A stretch of 64,000 nucleotides of DNA from Rhodovastum sp963804495 (lineage in GTDB: Bacteria; Pseudomonadota; Alphaproteobacteria; Acetobacterales; Acetobacteraceae): contig CAWDQN010000015.1 in assembly GCA_963804495.1 (NCBI GenBank), positions 1 through 64,000 on the forward strand, given 5' to 3'. Every line of letters starts with the position of its first letter. Position 1 is the first letter of the stretch. A program made the translations under genes and the position numbers. A model generated the notes under the pieces. It saw nothing but the letters and a program-made list of their open reading frames with translations. It was not told where the DNA came from and made no database searches. Shown here one piece after another: positions 53,206 to 61,243 of the stretch.

Positions 53206-53672
53206 GCCCCTCCCGGCTGTTCACCCCCGACCTGTTCACCATCGGCTACGAGGGCACCACGGTGGACCGCGTCTTGGCGGCATTGCGCCAGGCCGGGGTG
53301 GTCCATCTCGTGGACGTGCGCGCGGTGCCGAGCTCCCGCAAGCCCGGGTTTTCGCGCCGCCAGCTCGAAGCGGCGGCGGTGGAGGCGGGGCTCCTGTACA
53401 CGCATCTGCGCGCCCTCGGCACTCCCAAGCCGGGACGCGACGCCGCGAGGCGCGGCGATGCGGCGACCATGCATCGGTTTTTCGGCGCTCATCTGAAGGC
53501 GCCCGAGCCGCAGGCCGAGCTGGCCCGCGCGGTGGCGATCAGCCGCGAGGCGCCCGTCTGCCTGCTCTGCTTCGAGCGCGACCACACAATGTGCCACCGC
53601 GACATTCTGGCGGGCCTGATCGGCGCCGGCACCGGCGCGCGGGTGACGCATCTGCGCGCCGAGGCGGTGTGA
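53202..53672 (+). CDS. DUF488-family protein
   Basis: 156 aa. DUF488 landmarks: 'LFTIGYEGTTVDRVLAALRQ' at the N-terminus, 'LVDVRAVPSSRKPGFSRRQL' (about 37-56), 'YTHLRALGTPKPGRDAAR' and 'APVCLLCFERDHTMCHRDIL' near 118, whose C-x-x-C-F-E-x-(4)-C-H-R cluster is invariant. The family is widespread and of unproven function, perhaps DNA- or nucleotide-related. Confidence 0.9.
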   Translation: MSPSRLFTPDLFTIGYEGTTVDRVLAALRQAGVVHLVDVRAVPSSRKPGFSRRQLEAAAVEAGLLYTHLRALGTPKPGRDAARRGDAATMHRFFGAHLKAPEPQAELARAVAISREAPVCLLCFERDHTMCHRDILAGLIGAGTGARVTHLRAEAV

Positions 53673-53757
53673 TGCCGAACGGTTGTGGCCTCCGTCACCA
53701 TCCGGTATCAATCGTCATGAACGAATCGCGCGCCCTCGGTCCTGATGGGAAAAAGCG

Positions 53758-54549
53758 ATGACGGCGACGCTACTGCTGCTGCTGGTCGTTGTGGGCGTGC
53801 CTGCCTGGGTGGCGGTTGCCGGTCCGCCGGTATGGTTCGGCCGCGTGCGCGACCGTCTGTTGCAGACCACCAGCCTGGATCAGGTCCGCGCCGGGATCGA
53901 GGACAACGACGAACTTTACCGCTTCGCCCGCAAGAGCTTCGACAAAGCGGCCCAGACCACCAAGCCCGGCGCCCAGGTCGATCCCACCGCGGCCGCGGAG
54001 ATCGCCGCGCTGAACGTCTATGTCGAGAAAACTCAGATCCAGCTTCGTCAGCGCGCCCTATGGTGCGGCATCGCCGCCGCCGGCTGCGTGCTGATGGACG
54101 TGATGGTAGCCGTGGTGGCGCTGGTCTGGTTGACCGGCGACAGCGCCGACCATACTGCCCAGGGGGCGGCCGCCTGGGCCGGGGTGGTGCTTTGGACGTT
54201 GCGCTCGGCCATTCTGGCGGCGCTCAGCTTCGGGCTGGTCTATGTGTTCACCTTGCTGGCGCGGCTGCTGTTCATCGCTGCCAACGCGGCGCTGGAGAAG
54301 CGCCATTCGCTTGGTTTCGGCAGGCTGTACGTGCAGATGAAAGTGCTGGCCGCCCCCGATCCGCGCCGCGCCACGCGGGCGCTGACCGAAACCGAATTGC
54401 TGCGCGCCTTCGGCTTGACTCCGCCGGCGCCGCCCGCCGAAGAGGCGCCGGTGCGCACCCTGGTCCTCCCGCCGCGGGGCGGGACCTCGATCCGTACCCT
54501 CGGGCCGGGGCGGGGTGGCGACGAAACGGACTCCTCTCCAGCGTCCTGA
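53758..54549 (+). CDS. Hypothetical membrane protein
   Basis: 263 aa, not recognised. An N-terminal signal or anchor (MTATLLLLLVVVGVPAWVAV), a helical soluble stretch 'TSLDQVRAGIEDNDELYRFA', then three hydrophobic segments (residues about 102-122, 137-160 and 160-180: 'CGIAAAGCVLMDVMVAVVAL', 'LRSAILAALSFGLVYVFTLL'). The proline/arginine-rich tail is probably cytoplasmic. Monocistronic as far as can be seen. Confidence 0.68.
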   Translation: MTATLLLLLVVVGVPAWVAVAGPPVWFGRVRDRLLQTTSLDQVRAGIEDNDELYRFARKSFDKAAQTTKPGAQVDPTAAAEIAALNVYVEKTQIQLRQRALWCGIAAAGCVLMDVMVAVVALVWLTGDSADHTAQGAAAWAGVVLWTLRSAILAALSFGLVYVFTLLARLLFIAANAALEKRHSLGFGRLYVQMKVLAAPDPRRATRALTETELLRAFGLTPPAPPAEEAPVRTLVLPPRGGTSIRTLGPGRGGDETDSSPAS

Positions 54550-54712
54550 AGGGCGCGCGGGGGCAGGGTGTGAGCCGCATGGGTCCTCTCGGTCGCGTGA
54601 TCGCTTATCACCCGACATCAAGCTTGCTCGCCAACCCGCTGTCGCCGCACATTGCGCAGCACGTCACGCGCCCTTCACGCCCTCGCGATCCCCAGCCAGG
54701 GAAATGCAGAAC

Positions 54713-55390
54713 ATGACCCGCCCGCTCATCGCCGTCCTTGCCGTCCTGCTGGCCCTGACGCCGGTGACCGCGCGAGCGCAGACCGAACAGCAAACTCTGG
54801 TGGATCGTGCCACCCTGGCGGTGCAGGAAATGCTCGGCCCCAACGCCAACGGCAACGATGCCCAAAACCTGATCCGGAAAGCCCGCGGGGCGATGATCTG
54901 CCCGCGTGTCTTCAAAGCCGGTTTCTTCGTCGGCGGCGAGGGCGGCGGCTGCGTCATGGTCGGGCGGTTGCAGACCGGCTGGACCGCGCCCGCCTTTTAC
55001 GGCATGGGCAGCGGCAGCTTCGGCCTGCAGATCGGCATCCAGGATTCCCAGGTCCTTTTCATCGTGCTGACCGAGAAGGGCTTGCACGCCCTGCTGGACA
55101 GCCAGTTCAAGATCGGCGCCGATGCTGGGGTTGCCATCGCCACCATCGGGGCCGGCGTGCAGGGCTCCACCACCGCCGCCTTCCACGCCGATATCGTCGC
55201 TTTTTCGCAGGCCCGTGGCCTGTTCGCCGGCATTGCCCTCGACGGCGGCCTGATCAGCGCCCGCAGCGACTGGAACGAGGCCTATTACGGCCACCCGATC
55301 GGCGCCCACCAGATCGTGTTGCAAGGTGAGGGCAGCAATCCGGGCGCCGAACCGCTGCGCGAGGTGCTGGGTCGCTTCTCCGGCGAGTAG
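54713..55390 (+). CDS. SYLF-domain (YSC84-like) exported protein
   Basis: 225 aa from MTRPLIAVLAVLLALTPVTA, a signal peptide cleaved near 'RAQ'. The ATG at 54704 is too close to the AGGGA to be preferred. The SYLF fold: 'NLIRKARGAMICPRVFKAGF', 'FVGGEGGGCVMVGRLQTGWT', 'PAFYGMGSGSFGLQIGIQDS', ending 'RSDWNEAYYGHPIGAHQIVL'. SYLF domains bind membrane lipids; in proteobacteria they are periplasmic and of unknown role. Confidence 0.88.
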   Translation: MTRPLIAVLAVLLALTPVTARAQTEQQTLVDRATLAVQEMLGPNANGNDAQNLIRKARGAMICPRVFKAGFFVGGEGGGCVMVGRLQTGWTAPAFYGMGSGSFGLQIGIQDSQVLFIVLTEKGLHALLDSQFKIGADAGVAIATIGAGVQGSTTAAFHADIVAFSQARGLFAGIALDGGLISARSDWNEAYYGHPIGAHQIVLQGEGSNPGAEPLREVLGRFSGE

Positions 55391-55424
55391 CCGAGAGCGC
55401 GGCGCTGGCGTAGCCTGTCCGGCG

Positions 55425-55925
55425 ATGCGGCAGCCCGCCCCGTTCTGGAAGACCAGGCGCCTCGACGAGATGACGCACGAGGAATGGGAGAGCCTGTGCG
55501 ACGGCTGCGGCCGCTGCTGCCTGCACAAGCTGCGCTACGAAGACACTGGCCTGCTCAGCTTCACCAACGTCGCCTGCCGCCTGCTCGACCTCGAGTCCTG
55601 CCGCTGCGGCAACTACTCACGCCGCCGCCGGCTTGTGCCGGACTGCGTCAACCTGACCGCGGCGGTGGTGGCCGAGATCGACTGGCTGCCGCCCTCCTGC
55701 GCCTATCGGCGGCTCGCCGAGGGCCGCGACCTGGCCTGGTGGCATCCGCTGGTCTCGGGAGACCGTGATACGGTGCACCGCGCCGGCATTTCGGTGCAGG
55801 GCCGCGCGGTCAGCGAGCGCCAGGCTGGCCCGCTGGAGCACCACATCGTGGAATGGCCAGGCCGCACGCCCCGGCCGCGGCGTGAGGGGCCGCCGGACCC
55901 CATCGCTCGGAAGAAACTGCCATGA
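55425..55925 (+). CDS. YcgN-family cysteine-cluster protein (UPF0260)
   Basis: 166 aa from MRQPAPFWKTRRLDEMTHEE. Conserved cysteines: 'WESLCDGCGRCCLHKLRYED' (about 23-42), 'NVACRLLDLESCRCGNYSRR', 'LVPDCVNL' and 'LPPSCAYRRLAEGRDLAWWH'. This is the YcgN/YkgJ zinc- or iron-binding family, of unknown function. Its stop overlaps the next gene start by 4 bases. Confidence 0.9.
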   Translation: MRQPAPFWKTRRLDEMTHEEWESLCDGCGRCCLHKLRYEDTGLLSFTNVACRLLDLESCRCGNYSRRRRLVPDCVNLTAAVVAEIDWLPPSCAYRRLAEGRDLAWWHPLVSGDRDTVHRAGISVQGRAVSERQAGPLEHHIVEWPGRTPRPRREGPPDPIARKKLP

Positions 55926-56818
55926 TGAAAGACGCCATGTTCGGCGGCGTGAATGCGGCCGTGCTGACCGCCATGAACGACGATTTGTCGGTCGACCTCG
56001 ACCGCATGGCGTGCCACTGCGCCTGGCTGCTGGCCAATGGCTGCCACGGGCTTGCCGTGCTCGGCACCACCGGCGAGGCCAACAGTCTGGGCATTGCCGA
56101 ACGGCTGTCGGTGCTGGAGGGGCTGGTGGAGCGTGACATCCCGGCCAAGGTTCTGCTGCCCGGCACCGGCACCACGGCGCTGACAGATACCGTGCTATTG
56201 ACTAGGCGGGCGGAGGAACTGGGCTGCCGGGGGGCGTTGCTGCTGCCGCCGTTTTTCTACAAGGACCCCTCCAGCGACGGGCTGTTCACCTATTTTAGCG
56301 AAGTGATCCAGCGCGTCGGCGGCGGCATCCGCCTTTATTTGTATCATTTTCCCGCCCAGTCTGCGGTGCCGCTCGGCCTCGATCTGGTTGGGCGTCTGCT
56401 GCGTGCCTATCCGGGCAAGGTGAAGGGCATCAAGGATTCCAGCGGCGATTTCGCCAACACCCGCGCCTATGCCGCGCATTTCGCGCGCGATGGGTTTGAG
56501 GTGTATTGCGGCGATGACGGCGCTCTGCACGCCCTGCTGCAGGAGGGCGGCGCGGGCTGCATCACCGCGACCGCCAATGTGGGCAGCGCGGTCTCGGCCC
56601 TGGTCTACCGGGACTGGGACCGCCAGGCCGGGGCGGAGGCGCAGGTGAGGCTGGCGGCGATCCGCAAGGCGGTGACCTCGGCGGCGCTGATCCCGGGGCT
56701 GAAGGCGTTGGTGGCGCGACGGACGGGCGTTCCCGCATGGCGCAATATCCGCCCGCCGCATGTGCGGCTTTCGGCGGCGCAGGAGGCGGCGCTGTTGGCC
56801 GCATTTGATGCGGTTTAG
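55922..56818 (+). CDS. Dihydrodipicolinate synthase-family aldolase
   Basis: 298 aa, class I aldolase TIM barrel. 'HGLAVLGTTGEANSLGIAER' (about 41-60) contains the G-T-T-G-E motif; 'IRLYLYHFPAQSAVPLG' has the catalytic tyrosine and 'KVKGIKDSSGDFANT' the Schiff-base lysine. Lacking lysine-pathway neighbours and differing from DapA in the active-site surroundings, it is more likely one of the family's sugar-acid or keto-acid aldolases. The precise substrate is unclear. Confidence 0.88.
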   Translation: MMKDAMFGGVNAAVLTAMNDDLSVDLDRMACHCAWLLANGCHGLAVLGTTGEANSLGIAERLSVLEGLVERDIPAKVLLPGTGTTALTDTVLLTRRAEELGCRGALLLPPFFYKDPSSDGLFTYFSEVIQRVGGGIRLYLYHFPAQSAVPLGLDLVGRLLRAYPGKVKGIKDSSGDFANTRAYAAHFARDGFEVYCGDDGALHALLQEGGAGCITATANVGSAVSALVYRDWDRQAGAEAQVRLAAIRKAVTSAALIPGLKALVARRTGVPAWRNIRPPHVRLSAAQEAALLAAFDAV

Positions 56819-56820
56819 CA

Positions 56821-56912
56821 ATCAATGCCAGGGCTCTTCCCTAGACCCGCCTTGCGCGCAGCGCGGCTTCGGCACGACGGGTAGGGGCGCCTTCGAACCC
56901 ATTCGTTAAGGT
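56821..56912 (+). repeat. Dispersed repeat copy, diverged
   Basis: gccagggctcttccctagac, ccgccttgcgcgcagcgcgg, cttcggcacgacgggtaggg, then gcgccttcgaacccattcg. Core palindrome weakened by substitutions; the 'cgcgcagcgcgg' variable arm matches that of the copy at 36489. It directly follows the aldolase gene. Confidence 0.7.
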
Positions 56913-57002
56913 TCGGGGTCCAGCGGGGCTGCGGTTTCGTTGCGCTACAAGATCGCACGGAAGTCATTGCCTCCGCCGTCAAGAATCGCCAATCTAGGGG
57001 TG

Positions 57003-57704
57003 ATGGAATCAGCAAATTCCGAAATCCTCTCACTCCCGGGCGGCCCCGCGCGGGTGCAATGGCGGCGCAGCCGGCGGGCGCGGCGGGTGAGCCTGCGGAT
57101 CGACCCGCGTGGTGGTGCCGTGGTGGTGACTTTGCCGCCGCGGGCCGGCCGAATGGCCGGCATGGCGCTGTTGATGGACCACGCCACCTGGGTCGCCGAG
57201 CGGCTGGCGGCGCTCCCCAGCGCCATCCCCTTCGCCGACGGCGCCCTGGTGCCGTTGCACGGCACCAACCATCGCATCCGCCACGCGCCGGATGCGCAGG
57301 GCGGCGTCTGGGTGGAGCGCGGGGAGATCGTGGTCACCGGCGATGCCGCGTTTCTTTCGCGCCGCGTGACCGATTTCTTTCGTGCCGAAGCGCGCCGGCA
57401 TTTTTCCGCCCTGGTCGCGGCCAAGGCGCACGCGGCGCAGGTGCGGCCCCGTCGCGTGGGGGTGAAGGACACCCGCAGCCGTTGGGGCAGTTGTGCCGCC
57501 AACCGCAACTTGGCGTTTTCCTGGCGTCTGATCATGGCGCCGCGCTTCGTGCAGGACTATGTGGCCGCGCACGAGGTGGCGCATTTGCGGCACATGAACC
57601 ACGGCCCGCGTTTCTGGGCCCTGGTGGCAGACCTCACACCGCACACCGCGGCGGCGGTTGAATGGCTGCGCACGCAAGGGCCGCGCCTGCTGCGCGTGGG
57701 CTGA
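57003..57704 (+). CDS. YgjP-like / DUF45 zinc metallopeptidase
   Basis: 233 aa from MESANSEILSLPGGPARVQW. The zinc site is 'YVAAHEVAHLRHMNHGPRFW' (about 184-203), an H-E-x-x-H followed by the third His ligand in N-H-G. Upstream 'VGVKDTRSRWGSCAANRNLA' is the family hallmark (R-W-G-S-C). Cytoplasmic SprT/WLM-like protease fold; substrate unknown. The start preserves typical family length. Confidence 0.9.
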   Translation: MESANSEILSLPGGPARVQWRRSRRARRVSLRIDPRGGAVVVTLPPRAGRMAGMALLMDHATWVAERLAALPSAIPFADGALVPLHGTNHRIRHAPDAQGGVWVERGEIVVTGDAAFLSRRVTDFFRAEARRHFSALVAAKAHAAQVRPRRVGVKDTRSRWGSCAANRNLAFSWRLIMAPRFVQDYVAAHEVAHLRHMNHGPRFWALVADLTPHTAAAVEWLRTQGPRLLRVG

Positions 57705-57738
57705 TCCCCGCGCGGCCGGGGAGGATTTTCTGGACACA

Positions 57739-58275
57739 TTGAGCAGGGTTCTGCGGGCTGCCGAGCGGGCGGCCCACTGGCACAGCGAGCAGCGGCGCAA
57801 AGGCGCTGCGCAGGAACCCTATGTCAACCACCTGCTGGAAGTGGCGCGTCTGGTCGCGGAGGCGACCGGCGGCGCCGACCCTGACTTGGTGGTCGCCGCC
57901 CTGTTGCACGATGCGGTGGAAGACCAGCCGGTCAGCCGTGCCGCCATTGCCCAGGAATTCGGCGAGGACGTGGCCGCGCTGGTGATGGAGGTCACCGACG
58001 ACAAAACCCTGCCCAAGGAGCAGCGCAAGCGCCTGCAGGTGGAGCACGCGCCGGAGAAAACGCCGCGCGCCGCCATTCTCAAGCTGGCGGACAAAACCAG
58101 CAACCTGACCGCGCTGGCACTCAGCCCGCCGGCCAACTGGAACGCGGCGCGCCGGCTGGCCTATGTGCAATGGGCACGCAACGTGGCGGCCGGGCTGCGG
58201 GTGGAGAACCCCTGGCTGCGATCGCGTTTCGCCGATGCCGCCGATGCCGCCGAGCGTGCCGCGCGGGGGGCGTGA
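57739..58275 (+). CDS. HD-domain (p)ppGpp hydrolase-like protein
   Basis: About 178 aa. HD domain of the RelA/SpoT/MESH1 type: 'AERAAHWHSEQRRKGAAQEP' with the first His and the R-K-x-(3)-P motif, 'YVNHLLEVARLVAEATGGAD', 'VVAALLHDAVEDQPVS' with the H-D pair, and 'AAILKLADKTSNLTALALSP' with the last Asp. There is no synthetase domain, so it should only hydrolyse (p)ppGpp or related nucleotides. No ATG is available at the right place; a TTG at 57739 (or CTG at 57730) after GGGGAGGA is the most plausible start. The ATG at 57658 overlaps the metallopeptidase. Confidence 0.85.
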   Translation: MSRVLRAAERAAHWHSEQRRKGAAQEPYVNHLLEVARLVAEATGGADPDLVVAALLHDAVEDQPVSRAAIAQEFGEDVAALVMEVTDDKTLPKEQRKRLQVEHAPEKTPRAAILKLADKTSNLTALALSPPANWNAARRLAYVQWARNVAAGLRVENPWLRSRFADAADAAERAARGA

Positions 58276-58281
58276 CGCCGG

Positions 58282-59091
58282 TTACCGGTGTGTCCAGGCC
58301 AGCAGCCGGTCGCGGGCAGGCTCGCCCGTGCGGGCGCCAAGGGCAGCGGCGGCTGCGTTGACGGCGGAGACGATGCCGTCCTCAAACACCGAGCGCGCGT
58401 CGCCGATGCGGGCGGTGCCGGCGGCGACGGCGATGGCGGCGATGCCGCGGGCCTGAAGCGCCGGCAGGCGGCCGGTGCCGGCGTTGTCGATGCCGATGCC
58501 GGCGTCGTGAAAGCAGGCGGCGAAGGCTTCGGTGCGCAGCGCCATCTCCGCCCGCCCGCCGACCAGTCCGCCATGCGAGCCGGTCACCACGACCGCGCCG
58601 CGATCGGCCAGCGGCTCGGCCAGCGAGGCGGAGTCGATCAGCACGAGATGACGCCGCGCGCCATCTGGCCACTGCACGATCCGGGCTTCCGCCAGCGCCG
58701 TCAGCCTGGTGCGGCATAGGGGGGCACGGCGCAGGCGCTCGGCCGCCTCGGCGCATGTCATGTCCGGCCGCACGCCGAGCGCCTGCGCCTGGGTGTTGGC
58801 ATGGCTGATGCGGCCGCGCGCCATCATGTCGTCGGCGTCGCCAACGCGGGCCGTATCATGGCTCACGGCGGCGGTCGGCACGCCCTGCGCGCCGAACAGG
58901 TCCAGTGCCGCAATTCCGGCGCGATCGCGCCCTACCCCGGCGTCGTGGAAGATCACCGCGCGGGCGCCTGACTCGGCCGCCAGCCAGGCCGCATAAAATC
59001 CGCCATGCGAGCCGGTGACCAGCACCGCACCCGCCACGTCATCCGGCAGTTTCGTCACGCTGGCCGCGACCGCGACCGGTGGCAGGTTCAT
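58282..59091 (-). CDS. Internally duplicated 'TGSHGG' protein, unknown function
   Basis: 269 aa from MNLPPVAVAASVTKLPDDVA. It consists of two similar halves. Half 1: 'GAVLVTGSHGGFYAAWLAAE', 'AVIFHDAGVGRDRAGIAALD', 'AAVSHDTARVGDADDMMARG', 'SHANTQAQALGVRPD'. Half 2: 'GAVVVTGSHGGLVGGRAEMA', 'AACFHDAGIGIDNAGTGRLP', 'IAVAAGTARIGDARSVFEDG', 'SAVNAAAAALGARTG'. The conserved T-G-S-H-G-G, F-H-D-A-G-x-G-x-D and T-A-R-x-G-D-A motifs look like an active site or ligand pocket. I cannot name the family. It diverges from the E1 alpha gene with a 72-base gap, so a shared promoter region is likely. Confidence 0.78.
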   Translation of the reverse strand: MNLPPVAVAASVTKLPDDVAGAVLVTGSHGGFYAAWLAAESGARAVIFHDAGVGRDRAGIAALDLFGAQGVPTAAVSHDTARVGDADDMMARGRISHANTQAQALGVRPDMTCAEAAERLRRAPLCRTRLTALAEARIVQWPDGARRHLVLIDSASLAEPLADRGAVVVTGSHGGLVGGRAEMALRTEAFAACFHDAGIGIDNAGTGRLPALQARGIAAIAVAAGTARIGDARSVFEDGIVSAVNAAAAALGARTGEPARDRLLAWTHR

Positions 59092-59163
59092 CGCGCTCCC
59101 TCGCGTGGACGCGTCTTCCGCCCGCGTGCTAGCAACCTGAGGCACAAAGCGCCAGGAAACGCC

Positions 59164-60162
59164 ATGGCCGACGACCGTCGCAACTCCGACATCCCCCGCC
59201 TGCGCGCCCATTTCCGCATGATGGGACGCATCCGCGCGCTGGAACAGGCGGCGCTGCGCGGGCTGGAGGAGAAGCTGGTACTTGGCGCCATCCATCCCTC
59301 GATCGGGCAGGAGGCGGTGGCGTCCGGCGTGGCGGGCAGCCTGCGGGGCGACGATATTCTGCTCTCCACCCATCGCGGCCATGGCCACACCCTGGCGAAG
59401 GGCGCGTCCGCCGAGGCGATGCTGCGCGAGTTGCTGGGACGGCAGGGCGGGTGCTGCGGCGGCAAGGGCGGGTCGATGCACATCGCCGATTTCGGCGTCG
59501 GCATGCTGGGCGCCAACGGCGTGGTGGCGGCCAATATCGTCATCGCCGCTGGCGCCGCGCATGCCATCAAGCTGAAAGGCGATGACCGCGTGGTGTGCTG
59601 CATTTTCGGCGATGGCGCGATCAACCGCGGGCCGTTCCTGGAGGGGCTGAACTGGGCCGCGGTGTTCGGCCTGCCGGTGCTGTTCGTCTGCGAGGACAAT
59701 GGCTTCGCCGCCACCACCCGTGCGGCCAGCATGACCGCCGGCCCCGGAGCCTCGGCGCGTGCCAGCGCCTTTGGCATCCCGGCCGAGCAGGTGGACGGCA
59801 ACGACGTGCTGGCGGTGGAGGATGCGGCGCGGGCGATGATCGCGTCCGTGCGCGGCGGCGGCGGGCCGCGCTTCCTGCATGCCTGTACCTATCGGTTGAC
59901 CGGCCATACCGGCGTGGACCCGGCCGGGTACCGCCCGCAGGACGAAGTTGCGGAGAAGCATTTGGAGGAACCGCTGCTGCGCGCTCGCGACACTCTCCTC
60001 GATGCCGGTGTTGCAGAAGCCGAGCTGGATGCCGACGAAGCGGCGGCAGAGCGCGAAATGGCGGCGGCTTACCAAGCCGCGAAGTCCGCGCCCTTCCCGC
60101 CGGGAACAGACGCGTTTCGCGATGTGCAGGATATCGGCGCCCCCGTGCCGGAGGCCGCGTGA
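59164..60162 (+). CDS. 2-oxoacid/acetoin dehydrogenase E1 component, alpha subunit
   Basis: 332 aa from MADDRRNSDIPRLRAHFRMM with AGGAAA upstream. The ThDP-binding alpha subunit: 'LGAIHPSIGQEAVASGVAGS' (about 39-58), 'STHRGHGHTLAKGASAEAML', 'GCCGGKGGSMHIADFGVGML' and the ThDP motif 'VCCIFGDGAINRGPFLEGLN' (G-D-G...N, about 143-162), then 'VLFVCEDNGFAATT'. It pairs with the beta subunit whose ATG overlaps this stop. Acetoin- or pyruvate-type by resemblance. No E2/E3 follows in the window. Confidence 0.92.
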   Translation: MADDRRNSDIPRLRAHFRMMGRIRALEQAALRGLEEKLVLGAIHPSIGQEAVASGVAGSLRGDDILLSTHRGHGHTLAKGASAEAMLRELLGRQGGCCGGKGGSMHIADFGVGMLGANGVVAANIVIAAGAAHAIKLKGDDRVVCCIFGDGAINRGPFLEGLNWAAVFGLPVLFVCEDNGFAATTRAASMTAGPGASARASAFGIPAEQVDGNDVLAVEDAARAMIASVRGGGGPRFLHACTYRLTGHTGVDPAGYRPQDEVAEKHLEEPLLRARDTLLDAGVAEAELDADEAAAEREMAAAYQAAKSAPFPPGTDAFRDVQDIGAPVPEAA

Positions 60163-61109
60163 TGGCGCGCATGACCTATCTGGAGGCATCCCGCCAGGCG
60201 CTGGCCGAGGAGATGCGGCGCGATCCGCTGGTCTGGGCGGTCGGCGAAGACCTCGGCCGCGGCGGCGTGTTCGGCCAGTATCGCGGCCTGGTGGACGAAT
60301 TCGGCCCCGAGCGCATTTCCGATGCGCCGATCAGCGAGGCCGCCATCATGGGCGTCTCGGTGGGGGCGGCGATGATGGGCACCCGGCCGGTGGTGGAAAT
60401 GCGGTTCTCCGATTTCGCGTTGTGCGCCATCGACGAGCTGGTGAACCAGGCGGGCAAGGCGCGCTTCATGTTCGGCGGCCAGACGCGGGTTCCCATTGTC
60501 GTGCGCGAGCCGGTCGGCATGTGGCGCAGCAGCGCGGCCCAGCACTCGCAGTCGTTGGAGGCATGGTATGCGCATGTCCCCGGTCTGGTGGTGTGCTGCC
60601 CGTCCACGCCCGCCGACAACAAGGGCCTGCTGAAGACCGCCATCCGCTGCGACGACCCGGTGGTCTATATGGAGCATAAGAACCTGTGGGGCTTTGAGGG
60701 CGACGTGCCGGAGGGAGAGCATCTGGTGCCGCTCGGCCAGGCGCACGTCGTGCAGGAGGGGTGCGGCGTGACCGTGGTGTCGTGGTCGGCGCAGCTGCAT
60801 GTGTGCGTCGAGGCGGTGCACGGTCTCGATGCCGAGCTGATCGATCTGCGCACGCTATGGCCCTGGGACCGCGACACGGTGTTTGCCTCGGTTGCCAAGA
60901 CCGGCCGGCTGCTGGTGGTGCACGAAGCCGTCACCGTTGGCGGCTTTGGCGCTGAAATCGCGGCGACGGTGGCGGAAGCGTTGCAGGTGCCTGTACGGCG
61001 TCTTGGCGCGCCGCGGGCGCACATCGCCTATTCCCCACCGGTGGAAGACGCGGTGCGGGTGACGGCACCGATGGTGGCGGCGGCGGTGCGCGCGCTGATC
61101 GCGCGCTGA
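60162..61109 (+). CDS. 2-oxoacid/acetoin dehydrogenase E1 component, beta subunit
   Basis: 315 aa. Beta-subunit features: 'WAVGEDLGRGGVFGQYRGLV' (about 25-44), 'RISDAPISEAAIMGVSVGAA' with the ThDP-activating glutamate, 'QTRVPIVVREPVGMWRSSAA' and the C-terminal 'ELIDLRTLWPWDRDTVFASV' strand. It forms the alpha2-beta2 E1 with the upstream product, decarboxylating a 2-oxoacid or cleaving acetoin. Confidence 0.92.
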   Translation: MARMTYLEASRQALAEEMRRDPLVWAVGEDLGRGGVFGQYRGLVDEFGPERISDAPISEAAIMGVSVGAAMMGTRPVVEMRFSDFALCAIDELVNQAGKARFMFGGQTRVPIVVREPVGMWRSSAAQHSQSLEAWYAHVPGLVVCCPSTPADNKGLLKTAIRCDDPVVYMEHKNLWGFEGDVPEGEHLVPLGQAHVVQEGCGVTVVSWSAQLHVCVEAVHGLDAELIDLRTLWPWDRDTVFASVAKTGRLLVVHEAVTVGGFGAEIAATVAEALQVPVRRLGAPRAHIAYSPPVEDAVRVTAPMVAAAVRALIAR

Positions 61110-61126
61110 CAAGTCCGTGCAAAATA

Positions 61127-61204
61127 TTCACCGGGAGACAAAGAGACAGAGAGACGCCTTGAACGAATCCTCTCCGTCTCTCCGTCTCTCCGTCTCCCGG
61201 TGAA
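61127..61204. repeat. Near-perfect 30-bp inverted repeat between E1 beta and the ThDP enzyme gene
   Basis: ttcaccgggagac (61127-61139) and gtctcccggtgaa (61192-61204) are exact complements. The inner 17 bases on each side (agagacagagagacg-type tracts) also pair with about three mismatches; the loop is about 18 bases (61157-61174). It lies in the 134-base gap inside the operon, so it could attenuate or partly terminate transcription, or protect the upstream mRNA. Confidence 0.7.
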
Positions 61205-61243
61205 ACTTCGCTTTGCTGACGCGACGCATCGGAGCCCGGGTCC

